Shown here: positions 37,322 to 49,756 of the stretch, piece by piece
Position numbering within the stretch: the stretch's first letter is position 1
How the letters are laid out: each line of letters starts with the position of its first letter
NCBI RefSeq assembly: GCF_000499845.2
Contig: NC_023759.2
Location: 39,289,172-39,353,171, forward strand
Reading direction: 5' to 3'
From: Phaseolus vulgaris
Lineage: Eukaryota > Streptophyta > Magnoliopsida > Fabales > Fabaceae
Length of the DNA: 64,000 bases
Notes under the pieces: generated by a model
Database searches by the model: none
The model's input: only the letters and a program-made list of their open reading frames with translations
What the model was told of the DNA's origin: nothing
Translations under genes and position numbers: made by a program

Positions 37322-37519
37322 ATGCACCAGTCAAATGTGGTTATGCAAAAACAATATAGAGAAAAAGGATTTGAGAAATATTTTGAATTAATTAATTTGT
37401 TACCTCATTTTAACAAAATAACGAGATTTATGAAGGATCAGAAGGCTTGGTCAATTGGTTTTACTCCATTTGGAGAAGCAACTTACACTAGGCAAACTTG
37501 TCATCGTGGTATACTTTAA
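37322..37519 (+). pseudogene. Copia gag fragment
   Basis: A 65-codon frame reads QYREKGFEKYFELINLL, then MKDQKAWSIGFTPFGEAT. This parallels the gag segment of some plant copia polyproteins, in which a Y/E-G-F-x-K-Y-x-E-L-I block is followed by a short MKN...R.TG...FPEA block. Nothing else of the element is visible nearby, so it is an isolated scrap. The assignment rests on remembered family pattern only. Confidence 0.45.
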
Positions 37520-38124
37520 TAAATAGAATTAAAAAGGAGAAGAATTCAATATAAAATAATAAATGTCAAAAATTTCAGCTATATTTTAGAATATAAATAT
37601 AAATTATTTATTTATATTCCTTCATTGTTAAAATTATTATTTCTCTATTTATTTTAATAAATTATCTTTAGCTTTTTAAAAATATTTTTTTAAAGTTTTT
37701 CGACATATCAATTAAGATGTGACTGCATCTTAATTATTTCTAAGCGGTTAATTTTTTTATAGAGAGAAAGTTCTCATTTATTCTAATTTTTTTCTATTTA
37801 TTTAAAAAAAATTCTATTTCTGATTCTACCTATGAATATTTTAATGTTTTATAGAATTAATGTGACGAGAAAATTGTTATATCAATTCATCCAATTTTTT
37901 TTAAGAGTTTTAGTTAACTATGTGGAGTTTTCTTAGATGTATGAATGATTCTCTGAAATCTCAATTCTATTCTCCCTTCTTATGTTGTTGGTTGTAATAG
38001 AGTTGAACTAAGATTCTTATAGGGTTTTAGATTAATTCTTGTGATTTTGAAGTGGTTGTTGTTATTTGAATGTTTGACTTTTTAGATTGGATTGATATTG
38101 CATTAATCTATTATATTTTTTTTT

Positions 38125-39154
38125 ACAGTTTATTCTTACATTATTCTGTCACTCCATACTAAAAGCGCATTTACTCCATACTAAAAGCGCATTTACTATT
38201 ATACTCTTTAGTAAAAAAAATTAAAATATTATTTTAACTTAATTCCAATTGTGTTTTAGTGTGCTTCTTTCACTCTCCGCACCGCAACCATCCCCTCCCA
38301 CCTCCTTCTGAGCTTTCTCCTTCTCTCCATCACTCCCTTTCTCAATTCTTCTTCTCTCAAAGTTCTTATCCTTTCTAAACCTCTCCTTCTCCATCATTCA
38401 TCACTGCTTGTTTCATTCACAGGTTAGTAAGTTTAATTTTACTGGTTTTGTACATATTAGAAAGCATTTGTGCGTTTGTGCTCCTTCACAAAAATAGGCA
38501 TCGAATTATGTATTGTGGTACATTTTAACAGCAAAATGTATTTTGGATTATGTAATCCGTAAGTCAAATTTGAAGTTCTAAAATGACTTCTGGATTACAT
38601 AATCCGTAAGTCAAATTTTGATAGAGAAATGAGTTCCGGATTGTGTACTCCATAAGTCATATTTGACATTTCAAAATGACTTCCAGATTGCGTAATCTGT
38701 AAGCCAAATTTCAACACGAGTTATGGATTTTGTAACCCGTAAGGCATATATCATGTTCAAAATTGACTTTCGGATTGCGTAATCCACAGTTCATTTAGTA
38801 CTAGATTACAGAATCCAGAAGTGTGATTTTGATACGTTCCGGATCCGATATACTTACAGATTATCTAATCCAGAACACTCTTGTTTTATGCGTAAAGAAC
38901 CAGATTGTCTAATCGAGAACACTCTTAGTGTGCACATTACATTGCGGACCATCAAAAGGAGCATGCATCACCACCACCACTCCAAGCACCTCTTTCACTC
39001 TGCACCACCACCACCACACCATGCACCTTCTTTTTCACTCGCAGACAAAATGTGAAACAATTTTAATTTGTATGTTTACTAAAGGATAATTTTGGTATTT
39101 TAAAAGTTTATGGAGGTGCACGAAGAAGTCATGGTGGTGCATGAAGAAACCATC
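38125..39154. mobile_element. Mutator/FAR1-family non-autonomous element, copy A
   Basis: The right end (GGTGCATGAAGAAACCATC) and a degraded left end (CTGTCACTCCATACTAAA) match, in inverted sense, the ends of the elements at 57-62 kb. The interior at about 38500-38920 carries about eight imperfect palindromes of the type GGATTACATAATCCGTAAG. Two flanking blocks, 38260-38425 (pyrimidine-rich, with a CACAG/GTTAGTAAG intron-like join) and 38960-39050 (CACCACCAC-rich), have no intact frame. Ends are approximate and no target duplication was confirmed because the flanks are T-runs. Confidence 0.6.
38155..38200 (+). repeat. Direct duplication near the left end of copy A
   Basis: CTCCATACTAAAAGCGCATTTA occurs twice in immediate tandem with a 22-bp period. 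Confidence 0.85.
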
Positions 39155-40480
39155 TTTTTTGTGTGTGAATTTACTTTTCTGAAGTCGTAGTTGGACTTGT
39201 AACTAAAAGAAGAATACAATCCAAAAAAACCATATTACATTACTATTATAAAACTTATTATAATGAATACACATATTAGAAATATATTAGAGAAAATATT
39301 TTCAAAGTCTATTAATTTGTTGGTTCTGCATACTGATATATTGTTGAAATTAAACGATAGTATTTGAATCTTATAAAACATTTTCAATTCAATAATCTAA
39401 TATGTGTCTTTTCAAATTTCTAGCTTCCAACTTAAAAAAGTCATCTAACTTAAAGTTTTCAATTAGCTGATAAAAGAATTTCACCAAAATACACCTAAAA
39501 TTTAAAAGTTATAAAACTAAATCTTAATAAAGTCTAATTAGAGTCTAAATACGTAATCTCCTCACAACATGTTGAATAAAGACTAAATTGAACTTCAACC
39601 TATACTTTCAACACCTTGTAAATGAAATAAAATAAAATAAATATATTACCGTAAATTATTTTAATATTTTTCCTATAAAAAGAAGAGAATTCCTGGAATT
39701 TAATGGTGTCAAAATACGTTCTTCATACTAAAGAGAATCAAAGAAATATTTTGGAAGTACACATGAAAATAGAGTCCCATTCATTTGGGTCTAGTGTTCA
39801 CTCTTTTGGGATGCCATATGAAATAAAACTCTAATCTGATGTGGTTGTTGATCCTTATGTACCTTGACCGCCACAACCATGCAGTTCATTTGCTCATTCT
39901 ATATTTTACATTGTTCTTCCAATAATTATCGCACTTTCCATTTTTCTCTCCAATAAAAGGAACTGAAGCAAAGTTTAGAAAGACAGTTCTGTCCATTAAC
40001 ATAATCAATCATCACACTATGCTGATATCATACTACACCATCTGCATGAAGGGAGGGAGAAGCATCAGTTAACACAATTAATTTAGCTTTTACATGTTTT
40101 CATTTCTTCTCCTTGCCAAATTCAAGTTTTTACACAACTTGAAGGGAATTCCATGCCTGATTCTTATTTACAGACATTGATAAATGATAAGTTTAGGACT
40201 GTAAATACAAACTCAAAATACCCCTTACCCCAGAACTTTCCACACTATAGGACTCAGTGAGCAAGCCCATGAATAGTTGAATTTCCATTTACAGAATGTA
40301 CAAGGGTTAGAGTCCCACCGAGACTTCACAATGCAGCAGCAAACAACTAAATTTGTGCTCATTTGCCATTTCTTATTCACAATATTTACATTGATTTTAT
40401 ATTTCCTAGCTATGATTCCAGCCAGCACAGATGACGAGATGACTTCATAGGCGCTGTGACTTATTCTTCGATTGTTGTAA
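39155..40480. other. Spacer downstream of the ATG18g-like gene
   Basis: AT-rich, no supported gene. Sequence just left of 40480 continues the last exon as 3' untranslated region; a 67-codon minus frame at 40225-40428 falls in it and is not called. Confidence 0.45.
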
Positions 40481-43400
40481 TCAACCTAAAGTGTGAAATT
40501 AATGAATTTATTTGTAATAGACTAACAGATGATAATAAGATAATACCATCAAACCAAGGACAAAAAATTTAGAATAGATGCAGCTGCAGCCTTTATATTT
40601 TACCTTCTTTGAAAAAATCAAATATATCACTAAGCGTTTCATCATTCTCCTCATCCTCCTCCAGTTGCTCTTTTTCATGGTGGCTACTGCTGCTGTCAAC
40701 ATCATCAGTTGCAACTTCAGTTAACAGGTTACTTCCATCATGCTCCTCTGTTTGGCAGTGCCCATCTGTTAAAGATATCCCAGCACCTTCTTGCTTTGCT
40801 TCCACGAATTCAGTCTCGTGTGAAAAATGTTCTAGGACCAATGCTGAGTTCTCATTGATCCCAAAACCTATAGAATCTCTTCCATCAGAAGTTACATTTG
40901 TCTTCTGGAATAAAGGACTACTAATAAGGTCAGCATTAAAATCGACATTTTTTGAGTTTCCTAACACACGTGATGGACTTTCCATCACAATCTGGTTTTG
41001 TAGAGAAGGCTCAACATTGATTGTCCCCGTTCTTTCCAGGCATATCTCACCATGTATTTGATAACTAGAAGCAACATGATCCAAGTCGAGCAGATTTTCA
41101 ATTCTTCTCGATGATCCTAGAAAAAATTAGTAAATAACATCAATGGGAGGTTGCCACCACGAAATTCAAAATAAAAAACTAAGAATAGACTTAGAAGAGG
41201 ATGTCAGTGATTGCAAAATATAAAAGATTACTTAAACGGTGTGCAATGTGTAGTACTAGGCTATTGATCAATCATTCCATTAAAGTAGGAAAAAAGTAGA
41301 AATATATTGAAAATGTGTATCATCTTTTTTGCACAACTCCAATGGGTTATTTTATGATATCATCCATTTGCCTCACAGAAGTTACAAAACTAACTGGACG
41401 AAATATATTTACAGTACACTAGTTTCTTACCTCCATCAGAGCTTTCAGTGGAACTCAGCGATGCTGGCTTTGAATGACAAATAACTGTCACATCAGCAGT
41501 CTCTTTATAATCCCCTTGATTGGGAACGGGAGATGAAGGCCTTAAATATCTTTCCCCAGCAAGGCCTCTAAATTTAAAGCCAACATTAAGTAATTAGCAT
41601 GACCACAGTAAGATCATTGAAAAACATACAAACAAAAAACGGTCCTTTAGGATAACAGTTGCCACTAATGATAATGTATGCATTTTGCTAGACAATACTT
41701 AATCGGTCAAGGTAATAGATCCTCGCAGATGCCTCCAATTCATCAACTGAACGCAAGCATATGATAATACTGGCGTTTATTTCTGTTTCTTTGTCTTCTC
41801 TTCTGACAGGTGTGCATTAAAAGTCAAATTGTCTTTGACTTCGAAATCCCGACTCAACACATATAATAGCAAAAAGGAAGGTACAGACAACACATTTTCT
41901 CATTCAAGGAAGCAGCCAACAAGCAATGATTCAACAACTGTGAGAACAAACACAGTAAATCCAGTTTACCTATATACAGTGAGAGTATGTTAGGGTGAGC
42001 TTGCACTATCAAGGTTGTAGTTGGAAATTTATAAACTACTCTCCTGTAAAATTTAGATTGCTCATGTTCAACATTAACGAATATCATGTGCTCTGAAGGT
42101 AACCAATTTAAGTGAAAATAAGTATTCAAATAATAAACATCATCCTTCTCGTTCTCCGCTGAAACAAGAAATAAGTGAACTCTAGAACTGCTAAAACCCA
42201 TTATATTGTTTCTTTAATGTCTTTAGTAAAGCTCACTAATTTTGTTTTATTATATACCACTGTTTCAGTCCACTTTTGTCATTCAAAAGTAGTACTAATA
42301 AGATAGAATGACATCATTCGATAAAGCATTTGCACCACATATAGATCGCAGACACTGAAGAAATGAAAAAGAAAATAGTCAACACCTCTCGCTCAAGCTT
42401 GATCTGATACTATAAAAATTGTCGAAAGCAGGCAACAGCTCCTTCCGCTTTATTTCAACTTCATTAGCAGGGACCCTTTCAATCTCAAACTCCCCAGTAG
42501 CACTGAAAGTATCTCCCACAGAACTCATCGAATAGAAACAAATCTGAAGAAACAAAAGTTTTAACTACCAATTCATATTACTGTATAACGAAAATCAAAA
42601 CTTGGAACAACAAATACCTTAGACTTTTGCCATATGGGTAACCTTCCAAAATTCCCTTGCACCTCCGCATTTGACAGATACCAATGAAACCTCTCTTGCA
42701 TATTTTCACTAGAAGATTTCACCATCTTTTCCCCTGCCCCATCACTTATACCCAAAAAATCCAATCCATAGATGTCACTATAACCTATTTTCTCTTGAAC
42801 TCTATCAATACCTCCTTGCCTATCGAAGGTATTGATGCAAGTATCCTCTCTTTCTGGCCATTCAGACCTTCTACAGACATCCCACCATTGAATAGGTTCA
42901 ACTTTGACTCTGAACTCATCCTCCTGCATATGCAGGAGTGAAGTCGACTGGTTTCCCAAACTAGTATCACTTGTTTCTGAACTAACAGATGGCAGAAGTT
43001 CATGTTGAACAACATGACCTGAAGGTGTATATACCAATATGTGCTCTAAGGGGTTTGCCTTTGAGTTAACAAGCTGCGAGTGAGATAAGGAATTGTGAAA
43101 GATGGCAGCAATAGCACCGGATGGAACAAAAACTTTTCCTGTATAATTCGCAGCAGAATTGTGAACAGTATTAAGCCATCCAAAACTACTATATTTTATC
43201 CGGCTAGCCACGAAAAGGACAACAGGTGCTGGGGGAGGCAAAGATTGCTGATAAGAAATGGAACCCGGTGTATACCACCAAGGTAGAGGAAAAACTGGAA
43301 GTAGGGACGGTTCTTCACCCTGAGAACTAATAATTCGAAAACCAGTATCACCCCCAAAAGGTGATAAAATATAAAGATGACATGTACCCTTGGAGGAGAC

Positions 43401-45941
43401 AATTGCAATCCACTGACTGAAATTACTGAAACAGATGTCCTGAATCATCTGGCAAATAAGAAAAAAAAAACATCAAAAGGGAGGGAAGGCAAACCATAAA
43501 AGAAATATCATCAAAAAATAAAATTCATCAGAACTAAGATGTACTGACAGCTGGTGTTATTCCACGGTGAAGTTTATAAAGATGCACGTGAGAAGAGTTC
43601 CAATTTGAGCCTGGAATTCCTGAACTCTTGCATGTGAATGATGGCATTATACGAAATATATTAATGTTATTCCCATAGACAGATGCAGTGACCAGAAGGG
43701 TCCCGCTAGGATCAAAACATAGTGCAGAAAGAGGACTACTGTGTGCTTTGAATTGTGAGATGATCATTTTGGAAACAAAATCCCTAACAGCTACCTGCAA
43801 TCAACCATATGACAAAAAAAGTTTGGAGATTAACATCTCATATAAAGCACAAAAAATATCTAATTTGTTAAGTAGTTTAGGCATCATGAAACAATACCAA
43901 CCATGCCCACATTATCTGTATCAATTCCTGTAACCCTATTGACTTTCACGCCTGAATTTGATGACATGGGTGAAGAGGAGCCATCAGGAAGCAGATCTTG
44001 ACAGTATTTGATTATTCCAGCAGCCAAGTGTCTACTGGACTCCACTGCATAACGAGCCACTAAACTACCATTTCTTGGAGTAGTTGATGGACTAATGCCC
44101 GATGAAGTACTGCAGTTTTGAGGGCTTAAGCAACCTAAATTAGAGGGAAGAGGGGTGTTAGAAGCATATGCCAACCACCTTGGACCCACAGCCATCGGAC
44201 CATAACCAAAATTAACACCAGTTGTTCCTTGTCCAGCTAACTGAGGAACAGGATAAGTGAGAACACAGAACTTATTCTGAAGAGTTACAGCATCAAAGCA
44301 GTGTATCTGCAAAAGTAATCAAGAAAAACATCAATTATTGTATACATTATGCAAACAAGCTAAGTCAAAAAAGATCATTATCTATATCTACAACAATGCT
44401 CTTATATATGTATTAAAAAAATTATACAAAACACAGGAAAAACCACTGCATACTTGTGTGGCAAGACCAACTGCTACTATCTGTGAACTGCATCTGATCA
44501 TACACACGGTGGAACGGAACTTCAGAACATGAACGTAACAGTGAGACTTCAAGGAGTAAAACCGAACGGTTGTTGAAGATTTGAAATCGTTCCCAGAATT
44601 CATCTCAACATTATCATCGCTCTCTAAACCACTCAAACAAGTACTGTTCCGGTTAACATTGCTATTATCATCCCCAGAAACAACCAACAGTAAAGGATGT
44701 GACTTTCTGAATCCCTCGTGGCCATCACCACCGATAGGGAAGGGCTGCATCTGTAGAAAGGAAACTGGGCCATCGCGCTTTGAGACCAGTTCGCTGAAGC
44801 CAGAGGCATCTTCCACATCAAGAACTTGAAATCCATTCAGATAACCAAGTAAAAGAATGCGTTTGCAGTTTGATGGATCAAGTTCCAGTGTATCAAAACC
44901 AGCCCAGGTTACCTATCGACGAAGTAGTAAAAGGTAAAATTATAATTAGTAGGACGCCATATTGGATACATTAGCCCATGAAATATAAAGTTCAAAGAAG
45001 AATAAAGTAGAATCATCGTGAACATATTTTTGACTGGAAAATGGAAAATTAGCCAAAATGGAAAGCATTGAGTCTGAAAATGTAGGGAAATCTATCGACC
45101 AAGTCAAAGCTATTAAACCAAGATCTGAAGGAAAATCAATTATATAGAGAATTTAAAGGTCGTATAAATTCCAATGTCTAACTATCGATAAATAGTAAAC
45201 AAAATAGATTCCAAATCTAATATCTTACATAGTTGGGATAAATATGAAATTAACACCCTCTACAATTACAATAATATCTCTCAAGAATCCAAAAAAAAAA
45301 CTATGGAGTAGATTCACAAATATTGTCCCCAGAAACCAGTCCTATAAACAAAAAAAAATTCTGATTTTTTTCATACAATTTTCTCCTGAATTTTTTTACA
45401 CTCATTTCAATTAACAAATTAGTAAAGACAACTCAGTTTGCACTTTCATAAGATAAACACTGCTGTTTGGATAAACATCATAAGAAGCACTTATAAGTAC
45501 TGTTAGCACTTATAATAGGAGAGAAAGAAGTAAAAAAAAAAGTTTCAAACATGTCGTAAATAAGTAATATTCGCCAATATCTTCAGTTTAAACCATTGCA
45601 TTTATATTTACAAAACCATTGCATTTATATTTACAGAATCATTGCATTTATATTTACACATTGCTCTCCCTCATAAGAGGTAATCAAGGCCTTGTTCCTG
45701 TTTGATAATTGGTAACTAACACACGCTCACGAGAAAAAAAAAAATTCATGTGAGAGTGAACCAGTACCTGATCTTTGTGATCATCAGAAGAGGAGGAAAT
45801 TGATGCGGCCACAGAGGCGCCGGCAGAGCGCACAGTAGAAGCAACGGTAGTGGCATTTGTTGACACAGTCTTTAGGCACAGAGAGATAATCCTCAGCGAA
45901 TTCGGCAACAAGCCGCCATTCTTACTCTTTCCTTTCTTCAT
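40481..45941 (-). CDS. ATG18g: ATG18g-like autophagy WD40 protein with BCAS3 domain, nine exons
   Basis: Coding exons: 45768-45941, 44454-44912, 43902-44306, 43549-43794, 42618-43448, 42386-42543, 41431-41567, 40604-41116 and 40481-40485. All introns are GT-AG, phases close exactly, and the product is 975 aa. The first exon (MKKGKSKNGGLLPNSLRIIS) and DDHKDQ/VTWAGFD across the first splice match the plant ATG18f/g/h group. A seven-blade propeller is expected over residues about 60-500; FKAHSSPLSALCFDPSGTLL in exon 4 is a clear WD blade. The phosphoinositide motif FRRG of classical ATG18 reads LHRG at 421-424. The BCAS3 region includes WWDVCRRSEWPER (616-628). The tail is acidic, ending DFFKEG. 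Proteins of this group act at phagophore or endosomal membranes in autophagy. The choice of g over f or h is from memory. Confidence 0.88.
44913..45767 (-). other. Intron 1 of the ATG18g-like gene with 23-bp tandem repeat
   Basis: 855-bp first intron. At 45592-45659 three direct copies of a 23-bp unit containing CCATTGCATTTATATTTACA lie close to the donor end. Confidence 0.8.
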
Positions 45942-47264
45942 GATTAATAATTTCCTTTTCCTTCGGCACCGCCGTGCTCAGTTGCGTCTACCTGCGTCGC
46001 CGCCGCCCGAAACAAAAATCCTATCAGATTGCGACAGCGATCAAAGACTTCTCACACTCATTTAGTGTTGAAAAATTAATCAGCCAATGAATTGTGATAT
46101 AGATGTTTCTCTATGTGAATTTTCTCAGTTCAACTACGTATTTCGGTTATAGTTTCTCCCTATCTACCATGATAGAGTTTGTTGTATTAGTGTTTTCTTC
46201 GCCCTTTCTCCCTCTTTTTCTGGTTCCAGTTCCTATTTTTCAACTAAGATTAGGATGATGACTTGTATTTAACAACACTCTTCATATCAATGTAAAAAAA
46301 AAAATAATAATAAAATTGGTGCTTTTATGTTCGGTTTTTAAGGAGATAAATTTTGTTCTGTTTAGGTTAGTTATTCTAGGTTTTTAAAATAATGTTGCTC
46401 CTTATTATTTAAACTAAAAATAAAACATAAATTCAATAAATACTAAGTAATTTAATTTTTTATTTATTTTAAGATAATATATCTATACCTGACTATAAGG
46501 AATTCCTCTTGGTTGTAAAAATATTTTTCATATTTTATTATTATATCAATTTTTCATTTTATTATTTTATTTTAGTTATTTTTTTATTTTATAATTATTT
46601 AAATTTGAAATTAAAAAATAGGTTAATATTAAATTTGAAAGAAACTGTTTGAGAAGTACTCTCCATTTATTTGAAAATAATGAATGAAATAAAATTTTGA
46701 ATTGAAAATTGAAAAGTGGTTTGACTGGTAGTTACTTTAACTTCACTAAAAAAAATATATTTTATTATTGTTACCCTTATTCTTTCGTTTGTTTGAATTT
46801 GGAAAGAATTGTTATACCTCTATATAAAGTTTTCTATTATAACTTTTTTTTGGTGTACACAAATTTGTTTCTATTTTATCATTATATTAATATTTCATTT
46901 TATCATTTTATTTTAAATACGTCATTCTTATTGGAAAAGAGAAAAGGGTATAGAAAATAGATATTTTCTTAGAGTTTAGAGTTTTTCATCTTATTCTTCT
47001 TCTTTTTCTTTTCATTATTATATTCATCTTTTTTAGTTTTATATTAGTAACAAATCAAAATTAGTGATTTACAATGAGGATGAATAAGATGATGTAATTG
47101 CTTTAATATAATTATGTTCATTCAGTTATAAATTTAAAATTTTTAAATGTATTTTTGAATATATTTGCAAGAACGTTTGTGCTTCCGCCAGTGAGTAAAA
47201 AAATAAATAAAAGAACTATTATTCAGTGATGATTATGTGTTTTTGCTAGTATTTATGTATAGAG
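45942..47264. other. ATG18g-like promoter side and AT-rich spacer
   Basis: The first 130 bp upstream of the start codon are GC-richer and probably 5' untranslated leader. The rest is AT-rich, with no supported gene. Confidence 0.4.
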
Positions 47265-49675
47265 TAATTATGTGCTTCTTTGATTTCCATGAAATTAGGG
47301 AGTCCCCTAAAAAGATGGAATATCCAGTGACTGATTTTCGTGTGGCAGGGCATGTGGCCCAGTCAGAGTTACTAAAACCACAAAGTTGAAGGATGCTGGT
47401 GTGTGTGAAAAATAGAGGCCATCACCAGGGTTGCCCTTGAGGTATCGTAGAAGACAAAAGACAACTTGTTGATGATGAGTTGTGGGTGTGGATATGAACT
47501 GGCTGAGATTGTGGACAGCGAAGGCGATGTTTGGTCGAATATTGGTTAAGTATATGAGGCGGCCATGAAATCTTCTGTATTGAGAAGTGGCATCAACATC
47601 AAGGGATGTTCCGTGATCAAGAGAAAGACGAGAGGTGTGAGTCATTGGAGTGACCACAAGTGCAGAGTTAAGCATGCTAGTTTATTGGATGAGATTAAGG
47701 GTGTATTTGTGTTGACTGAGATGAAGACCAACACTGTTACGAGCGATTTCAAAACCCAAAAAGCAGGTGAGATTACCTAAGTTTTTTTTATCTTGAAATG
47801 GTAATGAAGAGAGCCTGTGATGGCATTGATTTCCTCTATGTCATCACTAGTTAATACCAAGTCATCAACATAAACAAGAATGACAATGAGTTTATTGTTA
47901 GTGTAATTAAGAAAAAGAGAATGATCAACGACAAAAATAAAGTATTTTTTAGATAAAAGAAAAGTGGAAAGCTTGACATACCATTGGTGGCCAGCTTGAC
48001 GAAGACCATATAAAGAATGTTGAAGCTTGCACACATGTTAGGGAGAAGGAAAAGGAAGGCTAGGGGGGTCATATAGACTTCTTCAAGAAGGTCACCATGA
48101 AAGAAGGCATTATTGACATCAAGTTGTTTTAAAATCCAGTTTTTAGTGGTGGCAACAACAAGAGGTAAACGTAGTGTTGTGAGTTTGACAACAGGTGCAA
48201 AAGTGTCTAAAACGTCTGAGCTTTCTAGTTGGGTGAAGCCCTTGGCAACTAATCGTGCTTTATTAGGCTCAATAGTGCCATTAGAATTGTGTTTGATTTT
48301 ATATACCCATTTGCTGCCAATGGTATTGTTAGTGGCAAGAGCTTGACGCTCAGCTTGCATGGCAGATTGCCAAGAAGCACTTTCGAAAGACTCAGTGTAA
48401 GACCATGGTTCAGGGTGTGAGTTAATAGAAGAGATAATAGTTTTAAAATTAGAAGATACTGAATTGTAAGATAAGTACTAGTGAATTGGATATCGACTAC
48501 TTACAATATTGTTTGCAGTTTGGAAGTCTACAAGATAGAGAGGTTATCGGCAAGGACGAGTGGATCGTCGAGGGAGATCAGGTGAGGTGCTAGGTGGAAG
48601 AGCAGGAGGTGGCGGCTCTATTAGAGATGCAGTTCTGGATGCAGGAGTAGATGCTGGTGGCTCGGAGGAGGTGCAGTATCAGAGAAAAAATCATAGGCAG
48701 AATTATCTTTGTTAGAAACAAGGAGAGATAAACGGTTGGGGTCCCTAGTCAAGCCACAGTCCTATTTATATGAAAAATAATTTTCATGAAAGATCACATG
48801 TCTGAATATCTCTATGCTATGACACTTCAAATTTAAGAAAATATAACCTTTTGTATTATGCGAGAAACCGAGAAAATACCTCTAACAAATCTATCATCTA
48901 CTTTTTTTTTCTATGTGTAGTAATTGTACTAACATAACAAAGAGAACCAAAAACTTTTAAAAAAGATATGTCATAAGGTTTGTCAAAAAGATTTTCATAA
49001 GGAGTAATGTTATTTAACAATGGAGTAGGAATAGAATTGACTAAGAAAACAACATGATTGACAGCAAACTCTCAAAAAATTGGAGGAAGATGAGCTTGAA
49101 AAAGTAAAGCACGAGTTACATTTAATATGTGCTGATGTTTTCGTTCAACAATGTCATTTTGTTGTGGTGTTTCAACACAAGAAGTTTGATGTGTAATACC
49201 TTTTGAAGCAAAAAAAATTGACAGCAAATTCTGCATTATTATCAGTTCGAATAATTTTAATAGTGGTTTTGAAATGATTTTGAACAAAAAACGATAAATT
49301 AATGATGTGCTGATGAACTTCAGATTTATTATGTAGCATAATAATCCAAGTATAACGAGAGTAATCATCAACAACAATAAAAAAAAAGAATGAAAACCTT
49401 GCATAGAAGTAATGGGACATGGTCCCCAAATATTAAAAGTAAAATATCAAAAACAAAAGAGGTAGCAATAGAGTAAAAGGTAGCTTCTTCTATTTTGCAC
49501 GATTACAAGTGTCACAAATATGAACTTTATCAACAGTGATAAAAGGATATTGTTTGCTTAAGACATGCAATCTTTCATGTGAGGTTTTAATCAAGAATAG
49601 ATGATACCAGTGAGGCAGCAAGATTCTAACTAGGGTGCAGATAATGGTAGTTGGTTGCTCCGATGAGGAGGCCAA
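47265..49675 (-). pseudogene. Second copia relic, 3'-truncated and fragmented
   Basis: Read on the minus strand. A pre-integrase piece (49490-49675, ending CDTCNRAK) comes first, then integrase (49072-49429: [11 protein letters not shown], then TDNNAEF, then a frame with [12 protein letters not shown]). A Pro-rich linker follows (about 48550-48660), then reverse transcriptase (47777-48360: IGSKWVYKIK, GSLLVYVDD-like region with LVYVDDLVLTS) and its C-terminal part (47307-47675: RLIYLTNIRPNIAFAVHNLS). In a shifted frame the first RNase H residues appear ([18 protein letters not shown]), where the match stops at about 47265. Frameshifts separate every domain. No LTR pair was found, so this is older and more eroded than the element at 31.6-36.0 kb. 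Confidence 0.85.
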
Positions 49676-49744
49676 TGTAGGGTTCTTGTCAAATATTGTC
49701 TGTGGATAAAAGAATAGTCAACATTTGTGCAAGAAAATAGAGAA

Positions 49745-49756
49745 GGGGGGGGGGGG
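49745..49756 (+). repeat. G12 homopolymer
   Basis: Twelve consecutive G, unusual in this AT-rich setting; also a likely spot for sequencing length error. Confidence 0.9.

Noticed and set aside
41854..42201. 115-codon minus-strand frame
   Set aside because: Lies wholly inside the intron between coding exons 6 and 7 of the ATG18g-like gene, whose neighbouring phases close without it.
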